Positions 1 to 6,457 of a DNA stretch of 10,118 nucleotides are shown here, piece by piece. The translations under genes were made by a program, and so were the position numbers. The notes beneath the pieces were generated by a model. It was not told where the DNA came from, ran no database searches, and saw only the letters and a list, made by a program, of their open reading frames with translations. Position 1 is the stretch's first letter; each line of letters opens with the position of its first letter. Source of the DNA: Methylomonas sp. (GTDB lineage: Bacteria > Pseudomonadota > Gammaproteobacteria > Methylococcales > Methylomonadaceae); contig NZ_JALOBS010000067.1 in the NCBI RefSeq assembly GCF_023228165.1, forward strand, positions 1 through 10,118. Reading direction: 5' to 3'.

Positions 1-1
1 C

Positions 2-487
2 AATCTATTGAATCAACTTGATGAAGATGGCCTGGATTTAGTTATCAGCGCACCAACATCCTTACTGGCAGAGCATTACCAGTCTTTAGAGCTTTACGAA
101 GAACGCTATGTCGTTGTCTTCAACGACAAACATCGTTTCAATCAAATGCAACAAATTGATTTAGCGACCATACAAGCTGAACCTTACTTGGATCGCCTGA
201 ACTGTGAATTGCGTGAAACACTGAGGAGTGTGTGCCAGGGTCGGCAGGTCAATCTTTATGCTGCCTATAGAAGTAATAGCGAAGAGTGGATACTGAGTAT
301 GGTACGCGCCGGAATCGGTGTTGCGCTAATGCCGGAATTCACCATCACCAAAAATGCAGATCAGATTCGAGTTCGTTATTTGTCAGATCCGGAAATTCGT
401 CGCACCATCTGCGCTATATTCCCACCCACATCGGCCGCAAAACCCGAAGTGGCAGAAGTATTGAAAAGTCTGCGGATGAGTTTTTAA
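2..487 (+). CDS. LysR-type transcriptional regulator, C-terminal part (partial at window edge)
   Basis: The frame is open to the left edge of the window, so the first 161 visible residues are the C-terminal half of a longer protein (LysR regulators are usually about 300 aa). The visible part matches the type-2 periplasmic-binding-like effector domain. It begins with a DLVIS strand (LDLVISAPTS). A second-subdomain segment with SNSEEWILSMVRAGIGVALMP follows; this is the family's characteristic '..V.aG.GialLP' helix-strand. The C-terminus (PEVAEVLKSLR) is also typical. The DNA-binding HTH lies outside the window, so target genes and effector cannot be inferred. It converges on the umuC remnant with about 19 bases between stop codons. 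No strong terminator hairpin is visible there. The TTG at position 8 should not be taken as the real start. Confidence 0.85.
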   Translation, partial: NLLNQLDEDGLDLVISAPTSLLAEHYQSLELYEERYVVVFNDKHRFNQMQQIDLATIQAEPYLDRLNCELRETLRSVCQGRQVNLYAAYRSNSEEWILSMVRAGIGVALMPEFTITKNADQIRVRYLSDPEIRRTICAIFPPTSAAKPEVAEVLKSLRMSF

Positions 488-506
488 AAAATCACTGGTT
501 GATTAG

Positions 507-1542
507 CTAGCTGCATTTTACAATCGCCAACTCATCCCACTGGGTTGTATAGCGTTTTGACATGCGTTCGGGCTGGAACTGCCAGCTTTTGTTTAATCCT
601 GTGGCGGCTATAGATATGGACTTAGGAAACCGATGGTTGATTTTATCGAAGCAGGCCATTAACTCTCGCTCCTTTGAAGATTTTGGGTTGGCAAACAAAT
701 CCGTCTGGCCAGGCATGGTATTGGGGTAAAGGCCACTTAATTGGATTCCGCATTTCTGGTAACGGTAACCCTCCTTGTAAATACCTTGCAACAACTGCTT
801 GGCAACATTGATCAACCTGCGTGTATCTTGCGTGCCTATTGCCAATTTCAAAGTTGCTGAACGTTGATATTGAGGTTCTTGTGGATTAAACGGGTTAGTC
901 CTGATAAACACGGTTAAACGATCTGCTGTCGAATCCTGTGCTCTGAGCTTTTCCGCCGCCCGGCTGCAGAACTCGGCTAAAGCTTCGGATAATTCCTTCA
1001 AATTATCTAAAGGCCGCTTAAAACTTCGGGAACACATGATTTCTTGTTTGTCCGGCGCTATTTCTGCAAGCTCCAGACAGGAAATGCCATTGAGTTCCAT
1101 GATCGTTCGAGCCAAAACAACACTGAACTGCGACTGCATTCGTTGAACGGGCTGCTGCGCCAAAGCCCAGACGGTGTGAATGCCGAGTTGCGAGAGCTGC
1201 TGGCTTAGGCTTGAACCTATACCCCAGACTTCATTGACCGGTAACAGGCGCATTAACCGCTCCCGCCGTTGAGGGCAGGACAAATCCACAACACCGTTGG
1301 TTTTAGGCCATTTTTTAGCGGCAAAATTTGCCAGTTTCGCCAACGTTTTAGTCGGCCCCATTCCGACGCAAACTGGGATGCCGGTATTTTTCTGGATCGA
1401 TTGTTTAATAGTGAGACCATAACCGATAGGGTCTTGCTGACAAATCCCGGTCAAATCTAAGAATGCCTCGTCAATCGAATAAATTTCGGTGCTCGGTGAA
1501 AATGTCTCTAATAATGACATCACTCTGGATGACATGTCGCCA
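507..1542 (-). pseudogene. umuC: umuC, 3' fragment (DNA polymerase V catalytic subunit), separated from its 5' part by an inserted element
   Basis: This is the larger part of a Y-family translesion polymerase subunit, about 344 residues including the Gly-Asp before the first Met. It has YSIDEAFLDLTG, carrying the catalytic Asp-Glu pair. The little-finger region keeps CSRSFKRPL, and a QTDLF motif near the C-terminus resembles the beta-clamp-binding motif of UmuC. The C-terminal RYTTQWDEL is also UmuC-like. Reading inward from the insertion, the frame is N-G-D-M-S-S-R-V, continuing the family pattern SSNYxLYxDMS. An ATG happens to fall at 1535, but no Shine-Dalgarno precedes it, and the palm's N-terminal catalytic Asp lies on the other fragment, so I treat this as a broken gene. 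The fragment itself shows no frameshift or internal stop, which suggests a recent insertion or occasional precise excision. Identity is very secure. Confidence 0.93.
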
Positions 1543-1543
1543 T

Positions 1544-1561
1544 TTATGTGGAATTAAAAAT
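1544..1561 (+). repeat. Terminal inverted repeat, brnA-side end
   Basis: Reading inward on the plus strand, TTATGTGGAATTAAAAAT matches the other end's TTATTTGGAATCAAAAAT at 16 of 18 positions. It starts one base inside the inferred insertion point. Such repeats in tyrosine-recombinase elements usually act as core-type binding sites next to the crossover. The bases from here to 1650 hold no convincing gene. Confidence 0.75.
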
Positions 1562-1650
1562 CAAGCATTTTCTGATTATGCTTTTGAGCATTTCAATGTG
1601 TAAGCTATTTCATGACCCAGAAAGATATGGGTTAGCCGTATCAGACACAG

Positions 1651-1920
1651 TCATGATTGGCCTTGTGCTTTTTCCTGCAACCAAATTTTTATTAAAGATT
1701 GATAAGGCACATCACGGGCATTCGCCGCCGCTTTGATCGAATCCAGCAGATGCTGAGGCAGGCGCAGCGAAATCGTTTTGGTGGTTGGCTTGAGATTGGT
1801 GAGGACCACTGATTGGGCTTTATTCCAATCCAAATAATCCGTGGAATCATGGGTTTCCCAGAACTGCTGTTCTTCAGTTTCGGTGGCAAACTGCGGAATG
1901 GTTTTAAGATGCTTGCTCAT
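1651..1920 (-). CDS. brnA: BrnA-type antitoxin (ribbon-helix-helix), CopG/Arc-like
   Basis: An 89-aa protein with an acidic, Trp-containing N-terminal half (EEQQFWETHDSTDYLDW), typical of BrnA antitoxins where it wraps the toxin. A ribbon-helix-helix DNA-binding segment follows at about residues 47-82: beta strand KTISLRLP, helix HLLDSIKAAANARD, then VPYQSLIKIWLQE. It would neutralise BrnT and, with it, repress the pair's promoter. The start overlaps the end of brnT by 17 bases and has a GGAG about 10 bases upstream inside brnT, so the two are translationally linked, toxin first as is usual for this family. It lies next to the element's end. Family assignment is by pattern and partner; function has not been tested. 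Confidence 0.85.
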   Translation of the reverse strand: MSKHLKTIPQFATETEEQQFWETHDSTDYLDWNKAQSVVLTNLKPTTKTISLRLPQHLLDSIKAAANARDVPYQSLIKIWLQEKAQGQS

Positions 1921-2203
1921 AAATGCTACGCTCCTTTTTATGCATATCTCTCGCCGAGATCACGCGAATATGGGTATTTTGCTGACGTAAAGTAAACGTG
2001 ATGTGTAACAAACGGTCTTGATGCGTTCTGCCGAGCGCATGAAACCTCAGTTCCTGCTGACTGTGTTTAACGTCTGTCAACAAGAGCAAAGGCGCATTAA
2101 AGAACACCTGTTCAGATTCCGCTGTTGACACCCCGTGTTTGCTATTTTTACGGCTGTTACCTTCGTCCCAGTCGAAGCCTATAATTGCGGATAAATCAAT
2201 CAT
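1904..2203 (-). CDS. brnT: BrnT-type toxin (predicted ribonuclease)
   Basis: A 99-aa protein with the BrnT signature. FDWDEGNSRKNSKHGVS at about residues 10-26 matches the family opening 'F.WDe.K...N..KHGVsFeeA'. An AEQVF-like stretch with a short Asp-containing loop follows, then RFHALGR at residues 53-59, and finally RVISARDMHKKERSIYE at residues 80-95, the conserved RIISAR...ER..YE ending. Characterised BrnT toxins are RelE-fold ribonucleases that inhibit translation. It is the first gene of the pair and lies downstream of the recombinase genes on the same strand. No Shine-Dalgarno precedes the ATG; a promoter with good spacing would start transcription at the ATG itself, suggesting leaderless translation. 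Likely role here is stabilising the element, which is an inference from context. Confidence 0.87.
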   Translation of the reverse strand: MIDLSAIIGFDWDEGNSRKNSKHGVSTAESEQVFFNAPLLLLTDVKHSQQELRFHALGRTHQDRLLHITFTLRQQNTHIRVISARDMHKKERSIYEQAS

Positions 2204-2206
2204 TTT

Positions 2207-2238
2207 TGTATATTATGAGAATATACATACTGGTGCAA
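2207..2238 (-). promoter_or_regulatory. Candidate brnTA promoter with overlapping palindromic operator
   Basis: A perfect inverted repeat, TGTATATT then five bases then AATATACA, spans 2207-2227, ending four bases before the brnT ATG. On the minus strand a TTGCAC (2238-2233) and TAATAT (2215-2210) are separated by 17 bases, a sensible -35/-10 pair overlapping the palindrome. Counting from the -10, transcription would begin at about 2203, the A of the brnT start codon. A palindrome here fits autoregulation by the ribbon-helix-helix antitoxin. The repeat is directly visible; the regulatory role is inferred. Confidence 0.6.
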
Positions 2239-2304
2239 GCTCTTTTATGCAGCTCTTTGATGTAGCCTTATTTTTGCATCCTATGTTGTCAATGGTTTCG
2301 ACTC

Positions 2305-4497
2305 TCAAGTAGGTTCATGTGGCTCATGCCCATGAATTTGTAATGGTGTCCTACCATCCAGCGTTGGGATATTCTTTAATTTGTCTAACATGATGTCCAG
2401 CTTCTGTAGATCGCCTTTGATAATCTGTTGCTCATCAGGCGTCAATGGCACTTCCTCGAGATAACGATGTAAAAATGCTTTGGCTGCCAATGCTTCACCT
2501 TTCGCCGAATCTTTGGGAATGTTGAAATCACAACCCGCACAGGCCATGCGGTGTGGACAGGTGCTCCAGAAGGGATTAGCGCAATAGGACGACCCCAGGT
2601 CGTAATATTGGTAAGGCTCCCCCTTGGCAGCAGCACCACTGACCACGGCTGTATGGTCGACAAGTACTTCGATTAGATGTGACATCTGATCAGCTTTCGC
2701 AAAAGCGCTGGCTAACCGAGTCGGTTTCGTCCGGATATAGTACAGAGTCGATTTTGGATTGCGATGTCCCGACCATCGCATCAGTTCAATAAGCGACATG
2801 CCTTGCGGTACGCTGGCCAAAGCGGTGACAGCTGAAGCCCGCCCCCTGTGACTGGTAATTTTGCCAATGCTATCCTCGAGTGGTAATCCTGCCTTGGCGC
2901 ATAGCATAGGGATAATGGTTTCATTGAGTGTGGTTTGTCCAATGGTTCTGCCACGATATTGAAACAAAAATCGCACACGCTCACCGGTTTTCAGATCAAT
3001 CAGCGCACTTTGCTCAGGTCTAATGGCTTCCCAGTCAGTGATAAACTGTCTAACAATCGCACTGACTGGTTTGGTAAATGCCGTGAAGGTTTTACCGGCG
3101 GGGACATCCAAGTAGCATAATGTTTCTGGGGCGATCATTTCACCGGTCTCCTCATTCCTTATGGGGTCCGATTGAACTCGGGCACAGCCGAGGCGAAGAC
3201 GAGCAATTTCATTTTGGCGTAATCCGGCATGAGTCCAGATAACACTGATAGCTCTCAACATTTCAAAGGGATACCAGATATCACCTAGCCTGTCACTCGG
3301 TTCCAAATTGAGGCTGGCCCACACCAACTTTAACCAAAAAGGGTCGTCGATGGCTCGAGGATTAGGACCACATAGCCGTAAAATTGAATTCGGAGTTGCC
3401 AAGTGATAATGCGGATTAAACTTCAGGCATACCCAGTCCCAGTGCTGAATATCGCGGAAGAAACGCCGCATTGCATAGAGTACGCTACGTTTGGAATTAG
3501 CGTTCAACGGCACTCCCAAGTTACTTCGCCCGGTATAGTCGAACGAATGTAGCCGCCATTCACCCACCTTGAGTCGGTTTAGCGCCGCAAGGAAATCGGC
3601 GCAGGTTTCGACCGTCCAATCTGTCGGGCTGGTAATATCGGGATGACTTTGGGCCAACCATAGACCGGCGCGTAGAATAAAACTGTAGTTTGACTCACGT
3701 GTCCGGGGTTCTAGCGTCGATGTCTCCCGCCAACGCTGGCAAAAATCCACCCACTCTGGTGCGATACCTTCGCTACTCTTTTCCTTCCAGGAAACATAAT
3801 GGCGCATTCGTAATGGTTTGGGCAGAACTCCAATCGCTGCTAACCCATGAGAAAGTTTACCGATACTGCGAGCTTGCGTCGCATAGTTTTCACGTGTGCG
3901 CTCCAATAGTTCGACATTAAAACTTTCCAGTTTGGGGTTACGATTTTCCAACATGACCGCGGCCAAAATCGACGGAAAATTCTGTTGCAAATTCAATTTG
4001 CCATAACCAATGTTTTGTAACGCTTGATGTAAACGTTTGCATTCCAGATCAAAGAGTTCTTTCCCAAAAACCAATCGACCAAGAGCCGACAAATAAAATC
4101 GGGAACCCGTGCAATGAACCAAATGAAAATTACAAAGAAGATAGGCGTTTGCTGTAATAAACAATCTGGCGCTGGGATGAATCGATGGCCGGCAGATCAG
4201 CTCAAGCCAAGCCTGTTGACTCCATGCCCAATAAGGCTGTTGCGTTCGCTGGACTTCCTGCAAGATCAGTGTCTGGGCTTTTGAGCATCCGTTTAGGTGG
4301 CTTTGCTTCGTACGCAACGCCGCGACATCCTGCAATGGACGGTACAGCCTAGGTAATTTAACTCGCGCTTTTCTTACGTTATCCCACCGAACTAATGCAC
4401 ACTGTTCAGTTTCCGACAACCATGGGCTTTGATCATACTGAGTTAAATCAATAGGCCATTCCCAACAACAAGAGGTTGTAGAATCTGCTTCGGTCAT
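2305..4497 (-). CDS. tnpB: Large tyrosine recombinase, TnpB-like (Tn554 family)
   Basis: A 730-aa tyrosine recombinase, longer than the second transposase of Tn554. The catalytic domain is in the last 330 residues: Arg427 in WTHAGLRQNEIARL, a candidate Lys at 469 or 476, His550 and Arg553 in TSHRGRASA, His578 in WSGHRNPKST, and the nucleophile Tyr586 or Tyr587 in LYYIR. The N-terminal ~260 residues are poorly conserved, then a SAM-like core-binding segment precedes catalysis. After the catalytic domain there is a Cys/His cluster (C639, C647, H649, C653, C656: 'C-x7-CPHRMAC-x2-C'), likely a zinc-binding extension seen in TnpB-type recombinases. It starts three bases after the stop of the upstream recombinase, with a strong GGAGG inside that gene's last codons, so expression is coupled. 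It probably cooperates with the shorter recombinase in excision and insertion. Confidence 0.88.
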   Translation of the reverse strand: MTEADSTTSCCWEWPIDLTQYDQSPWLSETEQCALVRWDNVRKARVKLPRLYRPLQDVAALRTKQSHLNGCSKAQTLILQEVQRTQQPYWAWSQQAWLELICRPSIHPSARLFITANAYLLCNFHLVHCTGSRFYLSALGRLVFGKELFDLECKRLHQALQNIGYGKLNLQQNFPSILAAVMLENRNPKLESFNVELLERTRENYATQARSIGKLSHGLAAIGVLPKPLRMRHYVSWKEKSSEGIAPEWVDFCQRWRETSTLEPRTRESNYSFILRAGLWLAQSHPDITSPTDWTVETCADFLAALNRLKVGEWRLHSFDYTGRSNLGVPLNANSKRSVLYAMRRFFRDIQHWDWVCLKFNPHYHLATPNSILRLCGPNPRAIDDPFWLKLVWASLNLEPSDRLGDIWYPFEMLRAISVIWTHAGLRQNEIARLRLGCARVQSDPIRNEETGEMIAPETLCYLDVPAGKTFTAFTKPVSAIVRQFITDWEAIRPEQSALIDLKTGERVRFLFQYRGRTIGQTTLNETIIPMLCAKAGLPLEDSIGKITSHRGRASAVTALASVPQGMSLIELMRWSGHRNPKSTLYYIRTKPTRLASAFAKADQMSHLIEVLVDHTAVVSGAAAKGEPYQYYDLGSSYCANPFWSTCPHRMACAGCDFNIPKDSAKGEALAAKAFLHRYLEEVPLTPDEQQIIKGDLQKLDIMLDKLKNIPTLDGRTPLQIHGHEPHEPT

Positions 4498-4500
4498 AGG

Positions 4501-5538
4501 TTAAGCCCCTCCTTCGGCAAATAACGTCGCACCGATTTTGGCGTCGGTATAGCGTATAGCTTCTGTCATGCGAGCCAATAGATCAGTACCGGAAAGATGC
4601 AGGTACATCAAGGTGGTTTGAGGATTGCGATGCCCCGCATATGCACTCAATTCATGTAATTTCCAGCCCGCTTGTGCAAGATGAGTCAAACGCAAATGGC
4701 GTAGACTATGGGTACTAAAGCCAATAACGCCCGCTTGCTTTGCCAAGCGCTCGATCGTTTTACTCCATGACCATTTGGAAATTGGCTGGCCGAAGTTGCG
4801 GTGTGATTCGGAGATGAATACTAAGCCTGCTTGTTTATCAATCCGATGGCGATAGTCCAAATACTCGGTTAATGCCTCTGCTGTCACCGCGGCATAACAG
4901 ACGACTCGAGCCACACTACTTTTCGTCGTTTCAGGCCGAATGCGGATAAGACGATGAGCAAAATCAAAATCTGTGACACGAAGATTGACCAGTTCTTCAC
5001 GTCGTAATGCACCGTAATAAGCAAGCGCAAACATTAACCGGTTTCGCAGACCTTCCTGTGCAACCTTTTCAACGAGCTTTTTCCAATCTGCTTCTGAAGG
5101 AATAGCCGGTAATACTTTAAGGCGCCTGAGCAGACCTCGCGAGAATCCGGGATGGTGGTTATCTTTGCCTGGCAAATTCAGATAGGTCCCGCGCGGGACA
5201 GGATTGAATTCGCGAATACCCTGATAAACCAAATGGTCGTACCACAGGCGAATAACAGTGAGATATTGCTGCATCGTAGCATTTGAACTACGGCGAGGCA
5301 CATTCCCATCTTGTGCATCGCCATGCAAATATCGGACATAGAGGGAAACGTGTTCTAACGTGGCAGTTTCGGCTTCCACACCTAAATTTAGACAAAAACC
5401 AAGGTATTTACTTAGGCCACGTGCATACGCATCAAGCGTTGCATCTGCACGCCCCAAATTACCCAGTAGAACCAACCACGATTTACCGTGCTGGTTTTCA
5501 GAAACAAAGGGGTAACGTCCCCAAACGAGATTGGCCAT
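4501..5538 (-). CDS. tnpA: Tyrosine recombinase, TnpA-like (Tn554 family)
   Basis: A 345-aa phage-type integrase. The N-terminal SAM-like core-binding domain covers about residues 15-125, including TLDAYARGLSKYLGFC and MQQYLTVIRLWYDHLV. The catalytic domain has the full set: Arg179 in YYGALRREELVNL, Lys206 in ETTKSS, His277 and Arg280 in STHSLRHLRLTHL, His303 in AGHRNPQTT and the nucleophile Tyr312 in LMYLHLS. All catalytic residues are present, so it should be active. The start is supported by AGGAGG nine bases upstream. It is the first gene inside the umuC-upstream end, 79 bases from the junction, and in the same direction as umuDC, so transcription entering from umuD would read into it. 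Tn554 TnpA is the closest architectural parallel. Confidence 0.9.
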   Translation of the reverse strand: MANLVWGRYPFVSENQHGKSWLVLLGNLGRADATLDAYARGLSKYLGFCLNLGVEAETATLEHVSLYVRYLHGDAQDGNVPRRSSNATMQQYLTVIRLWYDHLVYQGIREFNPVPRGTYLNLPGKDNHHPGFSRGLLRRLKVLPAIPSEADWKKLVEKVAQEGLRNRLMFALAYYGALRREELVNLRVTDFDFAHRLIRIRPETTKSSVARVVCYAAVTAEALTEYLDYRHRIDKQAGLVFISESHRNFGQPISKWSWSKTIERLAKQAGVIGFSTHSLRHLRLTHLAQAGWKLHELSAYAGHRNPQTTLMYLHLSGTDLLARMTEAIRYTDAKIGATLFAEGGA

Positions 5539-5562
5539 AAACGCTTGCCTCCTCTCGGAACT

Positions 5563-5583
5563 TAATCTGTTGTCAGCAGATTA
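5563..5583. repeat. Inverted repeat upstream of tnpA (candidate operator or recombinase-binding site)
   Basis: TAATCTG and CAGATTA form perfect 7-bp arms separated by seven bases. The repeat lies between the terminal inverted repeat and the tnpA ribosome-binding site. It could be an operator for the recombinase genes or an accessory binding site. No -10/-35 pair stood out clearly in the 79-base leader. Confidence 0.35.
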
Positions 5584-5594
5584 TGGCATCATCA

Positions 5595-5612
5595 ATTTTT
5601 GATTCCAAATAA
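5595..5612 (-). repeat. Terminal inverted repeat, tnpA-side end
   Basis: On the minus strand the end reads TTATTTGGAATCAAAAAT, matching the opposite end at 16 of 18 positions in inverted orientation. Five extra bases (GTAAG) lie between it and the umuC junction at 5618, against one at the other end. This asymmetry is expected if one end carries a short coupling sequence from a previous donor site, as in Tn554. Confidence 0.75.
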
Positions 5613-5617
5613 CTTAC

Positions 5618-5862
5618 TACAAGGTATAGTTCGACGAAAACAGTTGGATTTGGTGCTGATTGACTATTTGCTGCACCTGGAACAACGGCACGCCCATCTT
5701 GATGCCTAAATCTTTGACCTCCTGACTGCGTGCGACGACACAACCATCGTTGTTACTCAACACCATGACCGGTTTGCCGATCAAATCCGGCCGGAACACC
5801 CGCTCGCAACTCACGTAAAAATTGTTACAGTCAACAAGACCGATGCGGGGTTGTTCGGACAT
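5618..5862 (-). pseudogene. umuC: umuC, 5' fragment
   Basis: The first 81 codons of umuC, followed by the first two bases of the interrupted Tyr codon. The opening IGLVDCNNFYVSCERVF carries the first catalytic Asp (residue 11) and the aromatic 'steric gate' region. The segment then has KPVMVLSNNDGCVVARSQEVK, strongly conserved in UmuC, and ends FSSNYTL. The element supplies an immediate TAG after Leu81, so a short inactive peptide would result if translated. Added to the distal fragment and the restored Tyr-Gly-Asp, the protein would be about 426 aa, close to the 422 aa of E. coli UmuC. The ATG lies two bases after the umuD stop, the usual umuDC coupling. Confidence 0.94.
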
Positions 5863-5864
5863 GC

Positions 5865-6359
5865 TTACACCGGATGAATCACATTGGTGACCGTCCCCCA
5901 GAACACGGTTTCCAGGTCATCGGTTAAGGGAATATCAGGATACGCCGGGTTTTCGGCCTTCAAACACCATTGGCCGTCAGTAACCATCAGACGCTTCACC
6001 GTCAACTCACCATTGACCGCGCAGATCACGATTTTATCGGGCATCGGCTCCTTGGAGCGGTCGACCACCAGAATGTCGTTGGGATGAATGCCGGCACCGA
6101 GCATTGAATCCCCCTGGGCGCGTACAAAAAAAGTCGCCGCCGGTTTTTGAATCAGCAATTCCTCCAAATCCAGGGTCTTTTCCACATAATCATCGGCCGG
6201 CGATGGAAAGCCCGCGGCTACTTTGCTGATGAACAGCGGCAATCGTCGTTTCTTTTCCGGTTTGGCAAGATGAAACCAAGCCAATCCATCACGGATTGCG
6301 GGTAACGGTTGTTCGGGATTGAGGATCGAAAAAGGCAATGATTCGGTCATGGGTATCAT
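5865..6359 (-). CDS. umuD: UmuD, polymerase V accessory protein (S24 self-cleaving peptidase)
   Basis: A 164-aa S24/LexA-type protein. The cleavage site is Ala49-Gly50 in KVAAGFPSPADDYVE, the family's characteristic (C/A)-G-F-P-S-P context. The dyad is Ser85 in RAQGDSMLGAGI and Lys122 in LTVKRL, both intact. RecA-stimulated self-cleavage would yield UmuD', which normally binds UmuC to form polymerase V. It is about 25 residues longer than E. coli UmuD, mostly before the cleavage site (an IRDGLAWFHL segment), so the removed arm is longer. A second possible start is Met4; neither has a clear Shine-Dalgarno. It is divergent from the lexA-like gene and shares its regulatory region. Because its partner umuC is interrupted, it probably has no polymerase to activate, although UmuD proteins can act independently. 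Confidence 0.93.
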   Translation of the reverse strand: MIPMTESLPFSILNPEQPLPAIRDGLAWFHLAKPEKKRRLPLFISKVAAGFPSPADDYVEKTLDLEELLIQKPAATFFVRAQGDSMLGAGIHPNDILVVDRSKEPMPDKIVICAVNGELTVKRLMVTDGQWCLKAENPAYPDIPLTDDLETVFWGTVTNVIHPV

Positions 6360-6411
6360 GGTGAGCTACAAAAAATTTTAACGACATAAGACTACCATCG
6401 AAAACGCAAAC

Positions 6412-6426
6412 GTTCTATGATTGTTC
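6412..6426 (+). promoter_or_regulatory. Candidate LexA box, direct repeat GTTC-N7-GTTC
   Basis: GTTCTATGATTGTTC contains two GTTC half sites with exactly seven bases between them, the layout known for alphaproteobacterial LexA operators. It sits roughly midway between the divergent umuD and lexA starts, 31 bases before the lexA ATG, and overlaps a TATGAT that could be the lexA -10. One site could repress both genes. A third, weaker half site (GTTG, next to GAAC) follows at 6435-6441. I saw no E. coli-type CTGT-N8-ACAG site here. Confidence 0.6.
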
Positions 6427-6457
6427 TCAATGTAGTTGAACCGTATTTTTTTGCCAC

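Larger units (their letters stand above)
1543..5617 (-). mobile_element. Tn554-like tyrosine-recombinase transposon inserted in umuC, carrying a BrnT/BrnA-type toxin-antitoxin
   Basis: Boundaries are read from the interrupted gene. The 5' umuC piece ends ACC TTG TA at 5618, and the 3' piece resumes T GGC GAC at 1542; joining them restores Leu-Tyr-Gly-Asp. There is no target-site duplication (one A could belong to either side), which argues against a DDE transposase and for site-specific recombination. Both ends carry an 18-bp inverted repeat with 16 matches. Gene order in the element's direction is a 345-aa tyrosine recombinase, a 730-aa tyrosine recombinase, then brnT and brnA. The short-then-long pair of tyrosine recombinases is the TnpA-TnpB arrangement of Tn554-family elements. 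I see no candidate for the third Tn554 gene, tnpC. The element contains no recognisable resistance or metabolic cargo. The class call is based on architecture, not on a database match. Confidence 0.85.

Noticed and set aside
490..504. Short inverted repeat AATCA / TGATT between the convergent LysR and umuC ends
   Set aside because: Five AT-rich pairs with no clear T-tract are too weak to call a terminator.
507..1535. Reading the 342-aa frame as an independent, shorter Y-family polymerase
   Set aside because: It lacks the N-terminal palm Asp and a ribosome-binding site, and the missing part is found intact across the element with an exact codon join.
1603..1636. ACCCA / TGGGT hairpin downstream of brnA as a terminator for brnTA
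   Set aside because: Five pairs and no U-tract on the expected strand; could be chance.
1548..1736. A 62-aa plus-strand frame at the element's left end, with a hydrophobic segment
   Set aside because: It begins at a non-ATG start inside the terminal inverted repeat, has no ribosome-binding site, and its 3' part overlaps brnA antisense; no family resemblance.
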